A stretch of 64,000 nt of DNA from Halomonas sp. I5-271120 (GTDB taxonomy: Bacteria; Pseudomonadota; Gammaproteobacteria; Pseudomonadales; Halomonadaceae): contig NZ_CP130701.1 in assembly GCF_030553075.1 (NCBI RefSeq), positions 1,178,001 through 1,242,000 of the forward strand, read 5' to 3'. The notes beneath the pieces were generated by a model that was given only the letters and a program-made list of their open reading frames with translations, was not told where the DNA came from and made no database searches. Shown one piece after another: positions 44,341 through 55,558 of this stretch (position 1 is the stretch's first letter; every line of letters starts with the position of its first letter). Both the position numbers and the translations under genes were made by a program.

Positions 44341-45009
44341 ATGACCCGCTCAGCCTCTCCCGATCCCCACGATATCGCTGACAAGACCGACGCCTCCCTC
44401 ACCCCGCGCGGGGTAGCGAGACGCGAACGGCTGCTGGATGCCGCCCGGGATGTCTTTCTCGAGCAGGGCTATGCCGGCGCCAGCGTCAACGAGGTGGTGG
44501 CCCGCGCCGGCGGCTCACTGGCCACGCTGTACAAGCAGTTCGGCAACAAGGAAGGACTGTTCACGGCGGCCATGGAGCGCCATATCGCCACCGCCTGGGC
44601 GGTGCTGGAAGAAGGGCGACGGGATCGCCAGGCTCCCGAGCAAGTGCTGTACGAACTGGGCCGCCGCATGCTGGCGCTGGTGTTCGATCCGGGCGTGATC
44701 CGCCTGGTACGCGGCCTGGCCTTCGAGGCCGAGCGGGCGCCCGAGCTTGGCGAGCTGTTCCTCACCCGCGGCCCCGACCAGACCCGTCAGGCACTTGCCA
44801 CCTATCTCGGAGACCAGGTCGACAGCGGCCGCCTCGATCTGGATGACCCGCGCGAAGCGGCCGGCATGTTCATGGGCATGCTGCTCGGTGAATGGCACAT
44901 CGACGCCCTGCTCGGCCGCGACCTGCGCCTCGATGAGGCACAGCGCGACGCCCGGGCCATGCGCTGTGTGGCGATCTTTCTCTCGGGGGTCACCCGTCCG
45001 TCGGCCTAG
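44341..45009 (+). CDS. TetR-family transcriptional regulator
   Basis: A 222-residue regulator. The TetR helix-turn-helix is GYAGASVNEVVARAGGSLATLY with FGNKEGLF at residues ~44-75. The C-terminal ligand domain is of the TetR_C_AcrR/AefR type. It is divergent from emrAB and probably represses it at the palindrome 44214-44235. The ATG at 44341 has an AGGA site seven bases upstream; the 20 residues before the DNA-binding domain are acidic and not conserved. Confidence 0.9.
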   Translation: MTRSASPDPHDIADKTDASLTPRGVARRERLLDAARDVFLEQGYAGASVNEVVARAGGSLATLYKQFGNKEGLFTAAMERHIATAWAVLEEGRRDRQAPEQVLYELGRRMLALVFDPGVIRLVRGLAFEAERAPELGELFLTRGPDQTRQALATYLGDQVDSGRLDLDDPREAAGMFMGMLLGEWHIDALLGRDLRLDEAQRDARAMRCVAIFLSGVTRPSA

Positions 45010-45093
45010 GGCTTTCTCCCGGTCCTTATCCAGGACTCAGCCGGAGGCTGCCAAGGCCTGCAGCGCCTGATGATCGAGGCAGCGATAGCGGAA

Positions 45094-45126
45094 CGACAAC
45101 GGCCCCGCCTGGCGGGGCCGTTGTCG
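45094..45126. terminator. Long hairpin between the TetR gene and yheU
   Basis: A 15-bp perfect stem (45094-45108 with 45112-45126, core ACGGCCCCGC) lies in the convergent gap. It lacks a clean T-run but is very stable and can act in both directions. Confidence 0.7.
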
Positions 45127-45165
45127 TGTGCAGGGTCTCAGTGCGCTCGAGAAGCCTCTTTTAAA

Positions 45166-45214
45166 GCCCTCTTGATCGCCCTTTGTGATCGACCCTTTTG
45201 ATCAAAAGAGTTGA

Positions 45215-45216
<2 letters not shown>
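45166..45216 (+). repeat. Four 12/13-bp repeats ending in TTGATC or TGATC
   Basis: GCCCTCTTGATC, GCCCTTTGTGATC, GACCCTTTTGATC and AAAAGAGTTGATC follow in tandem and run into the stop of the yheU-type gene. They include the palindrome CTTTTGATCAAAAG (45195-45208). Confidence 0.7.
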
Positions 45217-47577
<2,361 letters not shown>

Positions 47578-47653
47578 TCACGTCAGGGAAGCAAACGGGC
47601 ATTGTAGCGGATTGGCGGCGGGTCCCAAACGACGCGGCGGATCCCAAACGACA

Positions 47654-47677
47654 CATGGGCTCCCGAAGGAGCCCATG
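47654..47677 (-). terminator. UUCG-tetraloop hairpin between zipA and ligA
   Basis: CATGGGCTCC and GGAGCCCATG pair perfectly; on the minus strand the loop is TTCG closed by C-G, an exceptionally stable RNA tetraloop. TGTCGTTT follows, so termination would be partial. It may protect the zipA message or set the zipA:ligA ratio. Just upstream on the plus strand TCCCAAACGAC occurs twice, 19 bp apart. Confidence 0.5.
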
Positions 47678-47708
47678 TTGAGGGTCGTGACGGCAGAAGC
47701 TGCCGATA

Positions 47709-49376
47709 TCAGTTGGCCTGAGTGCGATGCAGCCGGTGGCGGCGATCGAACTCCTGGACCCGCTCGCGGGCGAAACCCACGGTCTGGGCGGTCATCACGC
47801 TCTGGTTCTCGTCCTTCAGCTCGCCGCCCAGATGGCGCACCACCACCATGGCGGTCTCGACCATGGCCTCGAAGGCCGCGGAGCTGTCTTGCGCCCCGGG
47901 CAACGGCATCAGCAGACTGATGCCCGGCGTGGTGAAGTCGCCGCCGTCGGCGAGCGGGAAGGTCCCCGGCTTGATCACGTTGACCATCGAGAACTGCAGC
48001 TCGCTATGCGGGTCCTGGGTCTCGAAGCGATGGAAGATCTGCATGTCGCGGCAGTAGCGCAGACCGCAGGCCAGCATCAGATCCAGCAGTGCAGTGCCGG
48101 AGAAACCGTCCTCGTCGCGGGACATCACGCTGATGACGATGATTTCCTCGGCGTTGCCGAGGGTCTCGCGGGCATGCTCAACCTTGACGCCATTGCGCAG
48201 CGCACGCTGGATCGTAGGATGCGGTGGCTCGACGCCGTCGGTTAGCTCGGCCGCCTCGTCAGCATATTGAGAGGGGTCAAACGCGGCATAGCTCTCATCA
48301 CCTCTTTCCTGTCTCTCGCTTTGGCGCATCTCATCCCGGCGTGCACTATCGCTTGCCTGCGCACTTGCCTGCGCGCTTTTCTGCGCAGACAACCGTGATG
48401 AAAACAGCGGGTCGTCGCCGTCGCGCTCTGCGGCGGCTTCGGCCGCGCGGCGAGCCTCACTTTCACGTTCGGCCTGTTCCTGCTGTCGACGGCTGGTTTC
48501 GCGTGCCTGACGCTCGGCCTTCTGACGCTCGCGCTCCAGCTTGTCCTTCTTACGCTTTTCCTTGCGGCTGGCCATCTTCTGCTGGATCGAGGAACCGAAG
48601 CGATGCATGGAATCACCTACCCTCGCCGAGCGGTCGCGCAGCGAATCGGACATGCCGTCGAAATCGACGAGCTGATAGCGCTCCTCATCATGGAAGCCTT
48701 CATGATCCGCGGGATCGGCGGCAAGACCGGACAGCACATCGTCCTGATGCTCCGTCGCGAATTCCTCCCGGGCATCGAAATCCATCCGTGCATCGGCGCC
48801 GACATTGGTCTCGCCTGGCTCGTCTATTACAGGCTGCTTGCCCTTCGGCTGAGTGTCAGCACGGGACATCTGACGGGCGTCGTCTTGCGGCGGTCCCGTA
48901 TCCTGATAGCGCGGCTCTTGATGGTGGGGCTCTTGATGGTGGGGCTCTTGATGATGAGGCTCGTGATGGCGAGACTCTTGACGACCAGACGCCTGGGTGA
49001 CCGTGGGTTCGCCGTCGTGCTGGCTCCCCTGACTCTGGCCACCCTTACTCTGACTTTCCTGGTCCTGGCGCCAACTGGACAGCACCCGAGACGGGCCCGG
49101 GTGCTCCTGGCGCTGCAGCTTGGGTTTCGAACGCGGCTCGTAGGCGGCGGGCTTGACGACCCGTGCCCCGCCATTGGGCAGCTCGCTGCGCACTTCGGCA
49201 TCCCGAGCTTCCTGCTCAGGGTCGGTGTCTGACCCCGATGCTGAATCGATCGATGAGGCATCGACCTGATCCAGTCGGGGGACGCGACGCTGACGCTGGA
49301 GGCGACGTACACCATCGATCACGATGATGGTCACCAGCGCCAACCCCAGAATGATCAGCCACTCTCTAAGTTCCAT
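47709..49376 (-). CDS. zipA: Cell division protein ZipA with an unusually long linker
   Basis: It anchors FtsZ to the membrane. The N-terminal helix is LREWLIILGLALVTIIVIDG (residues 3-22). The C-terminal ZipA domain covers about the last 140 residues, with EEIIVISVMSRDEDGFSG and CGLRYCRDMQIFHRF. The full length is 555 residues against 328 in E. coli. The extra length is a low-complexity, highly charged linker (Glu, Gln, Arg, His) with a His-Gln-Glu-Pro repeat. The ribosome site before the ATG at 49376 is weak. It heads the zipA-ligA-yheU operon and follows smc by 256 bp. Confidence 0.92.
   Translation of the reverse strand: MELREWLIILGLALVTIIVIDGVRRLQRQRRVPRLDQVDASSIDSASGSDTDPEQEARDAEVRSELPNGGARVVKPAAYEPRSKPKLQRQEHPGPSRVLSSWRQDQESQSKGGQSQGSQHDGEPTVTQASGRQESRHHEPHHQEPHHQEPHHQEPRYQDTGPPQDDARQMSRADTQPKGKQPVIDEPGETNVGADARMDFDAREEFATEHQDDVLSGLAADPADHEGFHDEERYQLVDFDGMSDSLRDRSARVGDSMHRFGSSIQQKMASRKEKRKKDKLERERQKAERQARETSRRQQEQAERESEARRAAEAAAERDGDDPLFSSRLSAQKSAQASAQASDSARRDEMRQSERQERGDESYAAFDPSQYADEAAELTDGVEPPHPTIQRALRNGVKVEHARETLGNAEEIIVISVMSRDEDGFSGTALLDLMLACGLRYCRDMQIFHRFETQDPHSELQFSMVNVIKPGTFPLADGGDFTTPGISLLMPLPGAQDSSAAFEAMVETAMVVVRHLGGELKDENQSVMTAQTVGFARERVQEFDRRHRLHRTQAN
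48913..48987 (-). repeat. 15-bp in-frame repeats in zipA (His-Gln-Glu-Pro)
   Basis: Units of 15 bp (48913-48927, 48928-48942, 48943-48957, 48958-48972, and a diverged fifth) encode EPHHQ repeats in the linker. The first two copies are identical at the DNA level, which points to recent slippage. Confidence 0.85.
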
Positions 49377-49473
49377 GAGTTGTCTTGCCTGTCTGCTAGG
49401 GGCACCATGCCGGAAAGATTAACAGCCATTAGCATAGCGCGATTACCAAAAAAAGGGCCATGTCTTTTTTGAT

Positions 49474-49499
49474 TGTCAAGCAACATTCGTTGCCTGACA
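49474..49499. promoter_or_regulatory. Inverted repeat upstream of zipA
   Basis: TGTCA-A-GCAAC and GTTGC-C-TGACA surround ATTC. On the minus strand a TTGACA overlaps the outer arm, but I find no matching -10 at 16-18 bp. It is either an operator or a weak hairpin. The remaining 256-bp gap between smc and zipA shows AT-rich runs only. Confidence 0.35.
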
Positions 49500-49632
49500 G
49501 CATGTCGAATGGCCAGCGTAATCACCCTATGTGTGCGTCACCGACGTCGTTCATAACTCCCGTCTTGGTACCCGCTTTCGCGATCAGGTGCAAGCGTCGC
49601 ATTTCACCGACTCGCCCCAGCCTGCGCCGTCT

Positions 49633-52600
49633 TCAGGCCTCGGCAAGTACCGCTGCCTCTTCGACACCGACCGATACCAAGCGCGAGACCCCGGGCTCCT
49701 GCATGGTCACACCCATCAAACGTTCAGCCGCTTCCATGGCGATCTTGTTGTGGGTGATATAGATGAACTGCACGGTCTCGGACATCTCCTTCACCAACTT
49801 GGCATAGCGTCCCACGTTGGCATCATCCAGGGGTGCATCGACCTCATCCAGCATGCAAAACGGGGCGGGGTTGAGCTGGAAGATGGCAAATACCAGCGAC
49901 AGAGCAGTGAGCGCCTTTTCTCCACCCGACAGCAGATGAATGGTGCTGTTCTTCTTGCCCGGGGGCCTTGCCATGATGGCGACCCCGGTCTCGAGCAAAT
50001 CCTCGCCCGTGAGGGTCAACCATGCGGTCCCGCCGCCGAAGACTTTGGGGAAAAGCGCCTGCAGACCGGCATCGACCTGATCGAAGGTCGCCTTGAAACG
50101 GGTGCGGGTCTCCTGATCAATCTTGCGGATCGCCCGGTCGAGAGTCTCCAGAGCCTCGGTCAGCTCGGCATGCTGGGCCTCCAGGTAGTCGCGCCGTTCG
50201 GCCTGCTGGTCGTATTCCTCGATGGCCGCGAGGTTGATGGCGCCGAGCCGGCGGATCTTGTCGCCCAGTCCGTCGAGGCGCTCGCGCCAGGCAGATTCGG
50301 TGGCGTTAGGGTCGAGGTGCTCGGCCAGGGCGTCGGCATCGTGGTTGAGCTCGGCCAGCTGCTCATCCTGGGCGTCGGCCTTCAATGCCAGGGCCTGAAC
50401 CTGCATGCGCGCTTCCTGCAACCGCTCGCGGATTCCTTCCAGGTTACGCTCGTGCTGCTGACGAGCCTGCTCGTCCTCGCGAAGCTGTTCAGTGAAGGCG
50501 GCGGTCTTGTCGCGGCAGGCGGTTAGAGCCCGCTCGTCACGATCACGCTGGTGCAGCAGCTCTTCCAGGCGCTCGCGATTCTCCTCGTCAGGCTCGCGCA
50601 GCATCTCACGGCTCTCTTCGAGCTCGGCGCACTTCTCCTCGAGGCGGGCGCGGGATTCCTCGGCACGACCTTGCTGCTGACCGAGACCGGCGCGCTCGGT
50701 GGTCAGCCGCTGATGATCGAGCGCCAGCTGCTGGGCTCGCTGGGCCAGCGGACGCTGGCGCGTGCGCAGCGAAGCGAGCCGTTCCTGGGCCTCGCGGCGG
50801 GCGCGCTCTAGGCCCTCACGCTCGGCGCTGTCGTCTTCCAGACGCGCCATCGCGGCCTGCCACTGTTCGCGGGCTTCCTCCAGCGCCAGGGCACGCTCCT
50901 CGCGCTGCTCTTCGATGCGCTCAAGCTCTTCGTCGATCTCCCGGGCACGCGCCTCCAGATGTTCGAGACGGGTGGCGAGGTTGGCCTCGGCGAGCGTCCA
51001 CTGCTGATGCCGCCCCTGCTGTTCGGTCTCGTCGCGCCGGCATTGCTCCAGGGTCGCCTCGATGTCCTGGTCGCGACGCTCGAGCGTTGCCAGCTGTTCG
51101 TCCAGTGCTGCCAGGGTGACGACGACCTCGTCGAGTTCCGCGGCTACCTCGTCCCGGCGACGGCGGCTGGTCAGCAGGCTGTCGCTGCCCTGCGCCTCGC
51201 CACGCCGGCGCACGAAGCCTTTGCCGAGCCACAGGCCCGCAGGAGTCACCAGGCTCTCGCCCGGCGGAAGGCTCGAGACCCGCGACCAGGCCTCTTGCTC
51301 GTCGGCGACGCAGTGAATACCGGTGAGCAGCAGCGCTGCAGCACCGGCGCCCTGCACCTTGCCGGCCAGGCCATCGGCATCCAGGCCCTCCAGAACATCC
51401 GAGGCCTCAAGGTCGCCATCCAGCAGCGCCAGGTCACCGAGCGCGGCGGTCTCCGCACTGGCGCCCAGCGCCTGGCGGGCGGTCGCCAGATCGACCAGTC
51501 GTGTATTGAGCCAGGGGGCGAGGATCCAGCCGACGACGTCTTCCCACTCGGTCTCCACCGACAGCCGCTCCCCGAGACGCGGGGCATCATCGAGGCCATG
51601 CTCGGCAAGATGCGCTTCCAGGGCGTCGTCGTGATCGGCAAGCGCCGCTTCGATCAGCGCATCTAGAGAGGCAAGTTCGCCCTGCAGGCTGTTGCGGCGC
51701 TGGCGTTCGGCCTCCCGGCGCGCCTCGGCGTCGCGACGCTCGTCGCGGGTCTGCTGGCGGCGATCCAGCGCCTGCTGACGGCGGTCTTCCAGGGCCTCGC
51801 GCTCCAGCTCGGCTTCGGCCAGGCGCTCGGCAAACTCGGCGCGCTGCTCGCGAAGCTCGCTGGCATCGGGCAGTTCTGCGTGCTGCTGACGGCGGCGCTG
51901 CACCTCGGCGGCCAGTGTCTCGACGCCCTGCTCGAGGTTACGCACCCGGTCCTGGGCGCGGTCGGCTTCGTGGCTCGCCTGCTGATGACGCTCGTTGAAG
52001 GCCTCCCAGCGCTCGCTATGTTCGGTGTTGGCGGCCTCGGCTTCCTCGAGAGCCTCTTCGAGCTGGGCCAGCTCTTCGGCGACCTCCTCCTGCTCGGGCC
52101 CCAGGGTCTCGAGGCGTTCGTCCAGCGCGGCCAGGCGCTCGCCGTCGCTATCGTTCAGCCGGTCGAGGTCGGCGAGTTCGGCACGGGCGCTTTCCAGATC
52201 ACGCGCCAGCTGCTGCTCGCGGGTACGGGCGTGCTCGAGGCTCTGCTCGAGGCGGGCGATGGCGGTGGTGGTTTCATAGAAACGGGCCTGATGGCTCTCG
52301 AGTTCCTCGGCGAGGCGATCATGCTCGCTTCTTGCCTGTTCGAGCCGGGTCTCGCACTGACGTGCACCCAGCACCTCGCGCTCGACGCCGGTCTCGAGTT
52401 CGCGGACGCGACTCTCCTGCTCGTTCTGCTCGGCGCGCAGCGCACGGCCGCGCAGCAGTGCCAACTCGCCCTTGAGCCGGTATTCCTCCTGCTTGAGGGT
52501 CTGGTAGCGCTTGGCGGCGTCGGCCTGACGCTTCAGCCGTTCGAGCTGCTTGTCGAGCTCTTCGCGGATGTCGTCGAGACGCTCCAGATTCTCCTGAGTG

Positions 52601-53157
52601 CGCCGCATGCGGTTCTCGGTCTCGCGACGGCGCTCCTTGTACTTGGAGATGCCGGCGGCTTCTTCGAGGGTCGAACGCAGCTCTTCGGGGCGCGCCTCGA
52701 CCAGCCGCGAGATCATGCCCTGGCCGATGATGGCGTAGGAGCGCGGCCCCAGGCCGGTGCCCATGAACAAATCGGCGATGTCGCGGCGCCGGCACTTCTG
52801 GCCGTTGAAGAAGTAGCTGGATTGGCTGTCGCGGGTCACCACGCGCTTGACGGCGATCTCGGCGTACTGGGCATAGACCCCACCCATGCTGCCGTCGCGG
52901 TTGTCGAACAAGAGTTCGATGGAAGCCTGGCCGACCGGCTTGCGGCCGGTGGAGCCGTTGAAGATGACGTCGGTCATCGACTCGCCGCGCAGGGTCTTGG
53001 CCGAGGATTCCCCCATCACCCAGCGCACGGCGTCGATGACGTTGGACTTGCCGCAACCGTTGGGGCCGACAATGGCGGTCATGTTGCTGTCAAAGGGCAC
53101 GGTGACCGGATCGACGAAAGACTTGAAGCCGACCAGTTTGATGGACTTGAGCTGCAT
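49633..53157 (-). CDS. smc: Chromosome segregation protein SMC
   Basis: A 1174-residue SMC ATPase. The N-terminal head has Walker A GPNGCGKS (31-38). Two long coiled coils, rich in Glu, Arg and Gln, flank a hinge of about 150 residues near the middle. The C-terminal head has the signature LLSGGEKALTALSLVFAI and Walker B FCMLDEVDAPLDD. It organises the chromosome with ScpAB, which are not in the window. It starts 2 bp after the ccmI stop, so it is the last gene of the ccm transcription unit, an unusual partner. Confidence 0.96.
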   Translation of the reverse strand: MQLKSIKLVGFKSFVDPVTVPFDSNMTAIVGPNGCGKSNVIDAVRWVMGESSAKTLRGESMTDVIFNGSTGRKPVGQASIELLFDNRDGSMGGVYAQYAEIAVKRVVTRDSQSSYFFNGQKCRRRDIADLFMGTGLGPRSYAIIGQGMISRLVEARPEELRSTLEEAAGISKYKERRRETENRMRRTQENLERLDDIREELDKQLERLKRQADAAKRYQTLKQEEYRLKGELALLRGRALRAEQNEQESRVRELETGVEREVLGARQCETRLEQARSEHDRLAEELESHQARFYETTTAIARLEQSLEHARTREQQLARDLESARAELADLDRLNDSDGERLAALDERLETLGPEQEEVAEELAQLEEALEEAEAANTEHSERWEAFNERHQQASHEADRAQDRVRNLEQGVETLAAEVQRRRQQHAELPDASELREQRAEFAERLAEAELEREALEDRRQQALDRRQQTRDERRDAEARREAERQRRNSLQGELASLDALIEAALADHDDALEAHLAEHGLDDAPRLGERLSVETEWEDVVGWILAPWLNTRLVDLATARQALGASAETAALGDLALLDGDLEASDVLEGLDADGLAGKVQGAGAAALLLTGIHCVADEQEAWSRVSSLPPGESLVTPAGLWLGKGFVRRRGEAQGSDSLLTSRRRRDEVAAELDEVVVTLAALDEQLATLERRDQDIEATLEQCRRDETEQQGRHQQWTLAEANLATRLEHLEARAREIDEELERIEEQREERALALEEAREQWQAAMARLEDDSAEREGLERARREAQERLASLRTRQRPLAQRAQQLALDHQRLTTERAGLGQQQGRAEESRARLEEKCAELEESREMLREPDEENRERLEELLHQRDRDERALTACRDKTAAFTEQLREDEQARQQHERNLEGIRERLQEARMQVQALALKADAQDEQLAELNHDADALAEHLDPNATESAWRERLDGLGDKIRRLGAINLAAIEEYDQQAERRDYLEAQHAELTEALETLDRAIRKIDQETRTRFKATFDQVDAGLQALFPKVFGGGTAWLTLTGEDLLETGVAIMARPPGKKNSTIHLLSGGEKALTALSLVFAIFQLNPAPFCMLDEVDAPLDDANVGRYAKLVKEMSETVQFIYITHNKIAMEAAERLMGVTMQEPGVSRLVSVGVEEAAVLAEA

Positions 53158-53159
53158 GG

Positions 53160-54494
53160 TTAGTCGTCGGCCTCGCTGCTGCTGGTGGCGACGACCCGGT
53201 CGATGATCACCTCGACCGGGGCGCCCGCCTCTTCGACACCCGCCGCTGAAACAGGTACCGCCGCGTGCTCGCCGACCAGATCGCCGGGTTGAGGCCTTGC
53301 CTGACCGCTGGGCGAGACCCGCACCACGAGGCGCGCCTCTGCCACCTGGGAAAGCTTGGCCATGGGGCTCATGGCATCACCGTCATCGAGGCGAACCGTC
53401 AGCGGCAGGTCACCAACCGTGGCGCGCACGATGGCCAGCGGCGGACGCTCTCCGGCCACATCGCGAGCCACCACGAAGACGCTGGCCCCGGCACCGACCC
53501 GTTCGGCGAGGCGCTCATCCAGGCGCACCCGCACGCTTATGCCGGGACCATTGGCGGCCGCCTGGCTAGCCGCGTTCTGGCTAGCGGCTACCTGGCCAGA
53601 GGCTGTCTGATCACGTTCTGTCTGACCCGGTGCTGCCTGACCCAGCCGCGACTGCGCCACGGCGATGCCCTGGCGCAGGGACTCGGCGGCGGCCGGATTG
53701 TTGAAGCCGGCCACGGCGCGCCGCCAGTAGTCGATGGCCTCTTCATAACGCCCGTGGTCGAAGGCCTCGATGCCCAGCATGCCAAGGATGGTCGGCTCAC
53801 GCGGGTCCTTGTCGAGGGTCTCGTCGACCAGCGCCTGCACCTCAGACGTCAGGGTGCGGTTGGCGGCGAAGAACTGGATCTGCGCCAGCTGGGCGAGCAG
53901 CGACGGCTGGCGGCCTTCCAGCGCGATCAGCCGCTCCAGGGCGGCCACGGCCTGTGTGGGCTGACCATTGTCACGGTACAGCGGAAAAAGAGAGGCCCAG
54001 ACGTTGGGGTTGTCGGGCTGACGGGTGGCTTCCTCTTCGAGGCGATTGATCATCATCGCCGGCGAGCCGTCGGGGGCCTGACGCACCTCCTGCTGCACGG
54101 CATAGAGGGCCAGATCGCCGGAGGCGCCCTGCTGGCTGTACCAGACGAAGGCCGCCACGGCCACCGCCACCATGGTGATCGGCACCATCAGTCGGCCGGC
54201 GCCGGCTGGCTTGAGCGGGCGCGTGGCTCGTGTTGCGGTGTCCTCGAGCAGGCTGCGTTCGAGCTCCAGGTGATCCTCGTCGAAACGCGCATCATCGATC
54301 TCGCCGCGCTCCCTTGCGGCCTCCAGAGAGGCCCGGCGCCGGCGATAGATGGCCAGGTTCTGCTCGGCGCTATGATCGGCATCCTCATAGGAACGCTGGG
54401 CCTTGGCGAGAGCACTGGCGCGGCGCAGCGGCAGGGCCAGCAGCCACAGCGCCGGCAGCAGCAGCACGGCCAGGGCGAGCCAGAGTAGGGTCAT
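53160..54494 (-). CDS. ccmI: Cytochrome c maturation protein CcmI
   Basis: A 444-residue protein with two N-terminal membrane helices (LLWLALAVLLLPALWLLAL and, near residue 105, VPITMVAVAVAAFVWYS), a cytoplasmic loop between them and a periplasmic TPR domain (GRYEEAIDYWRRAVAGF). CcmI presents apocytochrome c to the CcmFH ligation complex. An Ala/Gln/Ser-rich stretch with 15-bp DNA repeats precedes the C-terminal domain. It follows ccmH directly. Confidence 0.9.
   Translation of the reverse strand: MTLLWLALAVLLLPALWLLALPLRRASALAKAQRSYEDADHSAEQNLAIYRRRRASLEAARERGEIDDARFDEDHLELERSLLEDTATRATRPLKPAGAGRLMVPITMVAVAVAAFVWYSQQGASGDLALYAVQQEVRQAPDGSPAMMINRLEEEATRQPDNPNVWASLFPLYRDNGQPTQAVAALERLIALEGRQPSLLAQLAQIQFFAANRTLTSEVQALVDETLDKDPREPTILGMLGIEAFDHGRYEEAIDYWRRAVAGFNNPAAAESLRQGIAVAQSRLGQAAPGQTERDQTASGQVAASQNAASQAAANGPGISVRVRLDERLAERVGAGASVFVVARDVAGERPPLAIVRATVGDLPLTVRLDDGDAMSPMAKLSQVAEARLVVRVSPSGQARPQPGDLVGEHAAVPVSAAGVEEAGAPVEVIIDRVVATSSSEADD
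53562..53651 (-). repeat. Six 15-bp in-frame tandem repeats in ccmI
   Basis: Consecutive 15-bp units beginning CTGGCTAGC, CTGGCTAGC, CTGGCCAGA, CTGATCACG, CTGACCCGG and CTGACCCAG encode an Ala/Gln/Ser/Thr-rich linker with a Gln at every fifth residue. The frame is kept. Confidence 0.8.
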
Positions 54495-55040
54495 TCAGTG
54501 ATCTCCTGATGGATCAGGGGGTCGATTGATCAGGGCATCCAGGCGCGCGCGCTCCTCGGCCGAGAGCTCGCGGGCCGACGCGCGGCGCCGGCGGCGCACG
54601 ATCAGCGCCACCAATACGCCGCCGAGCAGCACCAGAGCGGCGGGCAGGCCCCACAGCAGCAGGGTGCGATCCTCCAGGCGCGGATTGTAGAGCACATAGT
54701 CACCGAAGCGAGCGACCATGAAGTCCTGAATCTCGCGGTCGCTGCGGCCTTCGCGCAACAGCGCCGCGACCCGCTCGCGCATGTCCTTGGCCACCGGCGA
54801 GTTGGAATCACCGATCGCCTGGTTCTGGCACTTCGGGCAGCGCAGGGCGCCGGTCAGGGAACGGTAACGCTCGGCGGTCACCGGGGAGTCGAAGTCGCGC
54901 ACCTCGACCGCCGCTCGGGCCGGCTCGACGGAAAGCCCCATCAGCAGTGAAAGCAACAGCGCCGCGAGCAGCGTAAGGCCGAGACGACGCCTGACGGCAA
55001 GCAAGGTCGCAACGGGAGACGCGGCGGAGGTCATTGCCAT
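54495..55040 (-). CDS. ccmH: Cytochrome c maturation protein CcmH
   Basis: A 181-residue protein with a signal/membrane helix, a periplasmic domain carrying the redox pair in LRCPKCQNQ (Cys68, Cys71), and a second helix with a basic cytoplasmic tail. It reduces apocytochrome c cysteines for heme attachment. The N terminus overlaps ccmG by ten bases. The C-terminal TPR part of the E. coli fusion is the separate ccmI gene here. Confidence 0.94.
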   Translation of the reverse strand: MAMTSAASPVATLLAVRRRLGLTLLAALLLSLLMGLSVEPARAAVEVRDFDSPVTAERYRSLTGALRCPKCQNQAIGDSNSPVAKDMRERVAALLREGRSDREIQDFMVARFGDYVLYNPRLEDRTLLLWGLPAALVLLGGVLVALIVRRRRRASARELSAEERARLDALINRPPDPSGDH

Positions 55041-55558
55041 TTGCGCACCTCCGGCATGATGGTCTCGGTGACGTCCTCGGGGGTGATATAGCCGGTGTGG
55101 TGATAGCGGATCACCCCGTCGGCATCGACCAGGAAGGTCTCCGGCGCGCCGTAGACGCCTAGCTCGAAGCCAAGTTCGCCCTCGGGATCGAACAGGTTGA
55201 CCTCGAAGGGGTTACCGAACTCCTCGAGAAAGGCGCGCCCCTTCTCGCGGCTGTCCTTGTAGTCGACGCCGACCAGCCGCACGTCACGCTCCGCAAGATC
55301 AAGCAGCTGCGGCATCTCCTGCTTGCAGGTGGGACACCATTCGCCCCAGACGTTGACCAGGGTCACCTCGCCGCGAAGCAGCGAAGCGTCGAAACTCGCC
55401 TCAGGGTCCTCGAGGCTCGACAGCGTGAAGGCTGGGAAGTCCCGAGCCAGCAGCGCCGAATCCCGGGACGAGGGGTCCAACGACAGGCTGCGGTAGAGAA
55501 GCCCCGCCAGGGCGATGAAAAGCAGCAGCGGAATGGCCAGCAACAGACGACGCTTCAT
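55031..55558 (-). CDS. ccmG: Thiol:disulfide interchange protein CcmG (DsbE)
   Basis: A 175-residue membrane-anchored thioredoxin-like protein with an N-terminal helix (residues 4-22). The CXXC motif is WCPTC (Cys75, Cys78), preceded by the CcmG-specific NVWGEW, and the cis-Pro loop is GVYGAPETF. It keeps CcmH and apocytochrome reduced. It begins inside the ccmF stop (ATGA). Confidence 0.95.
   Translation of the reverse strand: MKRRLLLAIPLLLFIALAGLLYRSLSLDPSSRDSALLARDFPAFTLSSLEDPEASFDASLLRGEVTLVNVWGEWCPTCKQEMPQLLDLAERDVRLVGVDYKDSREKGRAFLEEFGNPFEVNLFDPEGELGFELGVYGAPETFLVDADGVIRYHHTGYITPEDVTETIMPEVRKWQ

Noticed and set aside
48224..49232. Two plus-strand open frames opposite zipA
   Set aside because: They are antisense to the zipA linker and domain; composition follows the repeats.
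51880..53163. 427-codon plus-strand open frame
   Set aside because: It lies antisense to the smc N-terminal head and coiled coil, with no domain of its own.
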